Assembly: GCA_945889315.1 (NCBI GenBank)
Contig: CAMDBP010000016.1
Span: 1-38,511 of the forward strand
Source of the DNA: Chitinophaga pinensis
GTDB taxonomy: Bacteria; Bacteroidota; Bacteroidia; NS11-12g; UBA9320
DNA length: 38,511 nt
Direction of reading: 5' to 3'
In this document: in pieces, positions 35,685-38,511 of the stretch
Layout of the letters: each line of letters starts with the position of its first letter
Position numbering within the stretch: position 1 is the first letter of the stretch
Position numbers and translations under genes: made by a program
The notes under the pieces: generated by a model
Databases searched by the model: none
Told to the model about the DNA's origin: nothing
Seen by the model: the letters and a program-made list of their open reading frames with translations, nothing else

Positions 35685-36154
35685 TTTACATCCTAGCAGG
35701 TGACGTAAGAAGTGGCAAAACTTCTGCCCTACAGGAGTGGGTGGATACCTGGGATACCGTAAAAGGAATTATTTGTCCTGACGACTCAGATAATCTTAAA
35801 TATTTGTATAATATTCAATCAAAAGAAAAACATGCATTTCAAAAGTTAGAAGAAGAGAATACTATTTCTGTAGGGAAGTTTCATTTTTTAGAGGATACAT
35901 TTAAGCTGGCTAACTATATTCTAATTAAGTCTTTTGAGGAAGATGATTATGATTTTTTAGTGTTGGATGAGTTAGGTAAACTTGAATTAGATGGGAAAGG
36001 CTTACATCAAGCGGCTAGTTATATCTTAGGTAATTATCAGTCAAATGATAATCAAAATCTGCTGTTAGTAGTACGAACTTCCTTAGTGAAAGAAATTATT
36101 GCTCATTATGACATTAAAGGTTTTCAAATAGTAGCAATTGAGACACTACCCTAA
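35681..36154 (+). CDS. THEP1-like nucleoside-triphosphatase
   Basis: Cytosolic P-loop NTPase of 157 residues resembling the THEP1/NTPase_1 family, whose members hydrolyse several NTPs slowly. Walker A is GDVRSGKT (7-14), and the combined Walker B and family motif LVLDELGKLEL (93-103) matches the DEIGKMEL of THEP1. A third conserved piece, LLVVRTSLV, lies near residue 131. The segment KGIICPDD and the following YLYNIQSKEK fit the GF(x)TPE region. It overlaps the membrane protein by 4 nt and ends 6 nt from convergent mobA with no terminator between. Physiological substrate unknown. Confidence 0.78.
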   Translation: MIYILAGDVRSGKTSALQEWVDTWDTVKGIICPDDSDNLKYLYNIQSKEKHAFQKLEEENTISVGKFHFLEDTFKLANYILIKSFEEDDYDFLVLDELGKLELDGKGLHQAASYILGNYQSNDNQNLLLVVRTSLVKEIIAHYDIKGFQIVAIETLP

Positions 36155-36160
36155 CTTTAT

Positions 36161-36751
36161 TTAGCCTATTTGAGCTCGTAAATGCTCATATTCTTCGGGT
36201 GTATTGACGTTGGTGAATTCATTTACATCCAAAATTTGGACTCGTTGATTTCCATATTGATTTAAGAATTGTTGAATAGAACGGCCTCCATTGGTAAAGT
36301 ATTCTTCAAGACACGGAAGGGTTTCAATTTCCCAAATACTAAGCATTGGCTCCCAAGTACGTGTTTCTGTATTATAATAGGTTGTGGTTAGTAAATCCCA
36401 ATTACGGTGTACAATTATGTTTTTAATACTTTGTTTGGTGACTAGTGGTACGTCTACTCCTAATACTACAATACTCGTTTGCGTGAATCTCAGCGCGGAT
36501 ATTATCCCCGATAAAGGACCTTCTTCAGGGTATTCATCAATAATGGTATTATTCAGATGAAGATTTTTTTGCTCTTGATTTATGGAGTAAAAAACATCAG
36601 TAACATAGCATTTAAGTTTGGCATGAGCTAACTGGGCGAAGTTCTTTTTAGTTTCGTTTGTATGGGACGTATTGGCAATGAGTTGTGACTTATCGATCCC
36701 CATTCTGGAGCTTTTGCCACCCATCAATACAATGCCTATTAAATCTGCCAA
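36161..36751 (-). CDS. mobA: Molybdenum cofactor guanylyltransferase (MobA-like)
   Basis: Links GMP from GTP to molybdenum-molybdopterin, giving the guanine dinucleotide cofactor used by DMSO-reductase-family enzymes. It has 196 residues with the nucleotide-binding LMGGKSSRMGIDK (9-21), GPLSGI, the metal-site LGVDVPLV, and NVNTPEEYEHL at the end. It follows the oxidoreductase and a small membrane-protein gene on the same strand, consistent with dedicated cofactor supply. MobA and MocA (cytidylyl) forms look alike; the FdhF-type neighbour favours MobA. Confidence 0.88.
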   Translation of the reverse strand: MADLIGIVLMGGKSSRMGIDKSQLIANTSHTNETKKNFAQLAHAKLKCYVTDVFYSINQEQKNLHLNNTIIDEYPEEGPLSGIISALRFTQTSIVVLGVDVPLVTKQSIKNIIVHRNWDLLTTTYYNTETRTWEPMLSIWEIETLPCLEEYFTNGGRSIQQFLNQYGNQRVQILDVNEFTNVNTPEEYEHLRAQIG

Positions 36752-36761
36752 TGTTTAACTT

Positions 36762-36932
36762 TTAGTTTTTATAGATAGCGTGAGCTAATCCAAACCCTAG
36801 TAATCCGTATATCAATATACTGCTTATCAAATTATCTGTAGAATAACCAAAAGGTAATCCAAACAGAATCCCCATTGATATACCTATGAAATAGCTATTA
36901 CGTTGACTATTGAGTACTAGGTGTTTTTTCAT
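36762..36932 (-). CDS. Small two-segment membrane protein, unknown
   Basis: A 56-residue protein from ATG 36932 (MKKHLVLNSQ); the ORF-track start at 36944 is a TTG overlapping the oxidoreductase stop. Two hydrophobic stretches, SYFIGISMGILFGLPFGYS and LISSILIYGLLGFGLAHAIY, leave a short loop and no large domain. It lies 8 nt after the oxidoreductase and 10 nt before mobA, so it is very likely translated from the same mRNA. I do not recognise the family. Confidence 0.6.
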   Translation of the reverse strand: MKKHLVLNSQRNSYFIGISMGILFGLPFGYSTDNLISSILIYGLLGFGLAHAIYKN

Positions 36933-36940
36933 AAGTGGGT

Positions 36941-38511
36941 TCAATACACTTCTTCTATGGTGATTTTTACTAATTTGCTGGTTGGCGTAAAACTTTTAGC
37001 AGCAAATGAATCAATAGGTATTAGTGGATTGGCTTCAGGAAAGTATGTCGCAACATTGCCAACAGGTATAGGATAGGGTATCACTAAAAACTTTCGAGCT
37101 TCTCGTTTAACACCATTAAATGCACTAAATAAGTTGACTTCTTGTTGTGCTCGCCATCCTCTCGCATCAATGTCTTTTTGATTCATCATAATTACCCTTC
37201 GCTCATTGTATATGCCTCTGTATCGGTCATCTAAACCATATATGGTGGTGTTATATTGGTCGTGACTCCTAATCGTCATCATAAAATATTCTCCATCTCC
37301 CAATCGGTGTTTTGGAAGTTTATGGACAGTAAAATTTGCTTTGCCATTTTCAGTGTTAAATTTTCTTTCTCTTGCTCCATTGGGCAAATAAAAACCACCA
37401 GATTTGCGAATACGCTTATTATAATCTTCAAAACCGGGAATAACCTGTTCAATGGCGTCTCTTATGTTATCATAATTACTCGCCATATTTAACCAAGGGA
37501 TGTTCGTGTTTTTAAATGTTGATATCGCCATTTGTGCGACAATAGCAACTTCACTTTGTAGCTGTTTACTTGGCGGTGTTAAAATTCCTTGTGAACTTTG
37601 TACGACGCCCATACTGTTTTCGCAACTCACAAATTGTTCGCCATCTGCTTGCACGTCTTTATCCGTTCTGCCTAAGCAGGGAAGAATAAGGGCTTGTTGC
37701 CCGGTTATTAAATGTGAGCGATTTAGCTTAGTGCTAATATGGGCAGTTAACCTGCAGTTTTGTAACGCTTGAGCTGTGAAATGCGTGTCGGGTGAGGCAC
37801 TTAAAAAATTGCCACCCATAGCAAAGAATACTTTCCCTTTTTCAGCATGCATTGCCTCGATAGCAGATACCACATGGTAACCGTGCTCGCGAGGTGATTT
37901 TATGCCATGTACTTGATCTAGCTTATCTAAGAATTCCGGTTTAGGAGCTTCCCATATCCCCATGGTTCTGTCTCCTTGCACATTGCTGTGTCCACGTACC
38001 GGACATGTGCCGGCACCTGGCTTACCGATGGCACCTTTAAGTAATAAAAGATTTACAATTTCTTGAATATTGCTAACTCCGTTTTCTTGCTGTGTTAATC
38101 CCATGGCCCAGCAAATAATAATTTTTTGATTAGATGCTAATAGGTCCGCTGCTTCTTCAATTAGGATTAAATCAACACCACTCTCTTCTGAACATTCTTG
38201 GATGGTATAGGTTCGTAGATCCGCGATGAGAGCTTCATAGTTTGACGTGTAACGTTTAATAAATTCGAGATCAAAAACGTTTTCTCCAGCATCTTCTTTT
38301 GCTAGTAGTATTAGCATTACAGCTTTTAAGAATGCCACATCACCATTTAACTTAACTGGCACATAAAGATCTGTGAGCGCAGTTCCCCCTTTTAAGATAC
38401 TCAAAGGAGATTGTGGATCTATAAAGTTCACCATACCCGCTTCGGGTATTGGATTTACCGTAATTATCTTGCCTCCATTTTCTTTGCACTTTTCTAATGC
38501 CCCGAGCATCC
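36941..38511 (-). CDS. FdhF/YdeP-family molybdopterin oxidoreductase, N terminus cut by window edge
   Basis: Catalytic subunit of the DMSO-reductase superfamily, close to E. coli YdeP and FdhF-like proteins; it binds bis-MGD and probably one [4Fe-4S] cluster near the missing N terminus. About 523 of roughly 770 residues are here, with the frame open to the right edge. Visible: GGKIITVNPIPEAGM, ICWAMGLTQQENGVSNIQEI, GTCPVRGHSNVQGDRTMG, FFAMGGNFLSASPD, ALILPCLGRTDKD, and the C-terminal cofactor-binding domain starting TIRSHDQYNTTIYGLDDRYR. The physiological reaction of this family is unsettled; YdeP has been linked to acid resistance in E. coli. It leads an operon with a small membrane protein and mobA. 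Confidence 0.88.
   Translation of the reverse strand, partial: MLGALEKCKENGGKIITVNPIPEAGMVNFIDPQSPLSILKGGTALTDLYVPVKLNGDVAFLKAVMLILLAKEDAGENVFDLEFIKRYTSNYEALIADLRTYTIQECSEESGVDLILIEEAADLLASNQKIIICWAMGLTQQENGVSNIQEIVNLLLLKGAIGKPGAGTCPVRGHSNVQGDRTMGIWEAPKPEFLDKLDQVHGIKSPREHGYHVVSAIEAMHAEKGKVFFAMGGNFLSASPDTHFTAQALQNCRLTAHISTKLNRSHLITGQQALILPCLGRTDKDVQADGEQFVSCENSMGVVQSSQGILTPPSKQLQSEVAIVAQMAISTFKNTNIPWLNMASNYDNIRDAIEQVIPGFEDYNKRIRKSGGFYLPNGARERKFNTENGKANFTVHKLPKHRLGDGEYFMMTIRSHDQYNTTIYGLDDRYRGIYNERRVIMMNQKDIDARGWRAQQEVNLFSAFNGVKREARKFLVIPYPIPVGNVATYFPEANPLIPIDSFAAKSFTPTSKLVKITIEEVY

Overview
This window looks like chromosomal DNA from a low-GC member of the Bacteroidota. The evidence is: promoter-like TAnnTTTG (-7) boxes, three of them with a TTG element 19 nt upstream; almost no Shine-Dalgarno sequences before start codons; three proteins with type IX secretion (T9SS) C-terminal sorting domains, one of them a likely PorZ; a DUF4294 protein; a BshB1-type bacillithiol deacetylase; and the fusA-rpsJ junction without tuf that is usual in this phylum. 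I see no insertion sequence, phage, CRISPR array, tRNA or rRNA. The genus cannot be fixed from sequence reading alone.

Layout. (1) 1-10020, housekeeping genes: the 3' part of uvrA, the small SRP RNA with its own promoter, a transaldolase of the TalC/FSA family, a dolichol-phosphate-mannose-synthase-like glycosyltransferase, lipA (minus strand), then porZ-recO, a DUF4294 gene, bshB1, and a minus-strand FemAB/GNAT-like acyltransferase whose 3' end overlaps bshB1. (2) 10150-27015: a 32-gene str-S10-spc-alpha supercluster from rpsL to rplQ. It has a clear promoter before rpsL, a second one before infA and a strong hairpin terminator after rplQ. (3) 27054-32089, accessory and metabolic genes: a T9SS-exported alpha/beta hydrolase, then on the minus strand an AI-2E-type membrane protein and methylmalonyl-CoA epimerase, and a T9SS-exported CotH-kinase-family protein. 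(4) 32366-34609: a compact iron-sulfur cluster operon iscS-iscU-iscA closed by a strong terminator. (5) 34661-38511: a membrane protein with ECF-S-like character translationally coupled to a THEP1-like NTPase. This pair converges on a minus-strand operon encoding an FdhF/YdeP-family molybdopterin oxidoreductase (cut by the window edge), a 56-residue membrane protein and MobA.

How the parts work together. Region 2 makes the ribosome, EF-G, the RNA polymerase alpha subunit, IF-1 and the SecY channel, and the SRP RNA of region 1 feeds the same export path. T9SS cargo made here would cross the inner membrane by Sec and then use the T9SS, of which PorZ is a cell-surface part. Region 4 supplies Fe-S clusters, which LipA and probably the molybdopterin oxidoreductase need. 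Region 5 is the least understood part. The pairing of the membrane protein with the THEP1-like NTPase, beside a molybdenum-cofactor operon, is my best candidate for an undescribed system. A second theme is that several promoters end only 4-5 nt before a start codon. Judged against the SRP RNA promoter in the same window, these genes should be transcribed as leaderless mRNAs, one of them starting with GTG.
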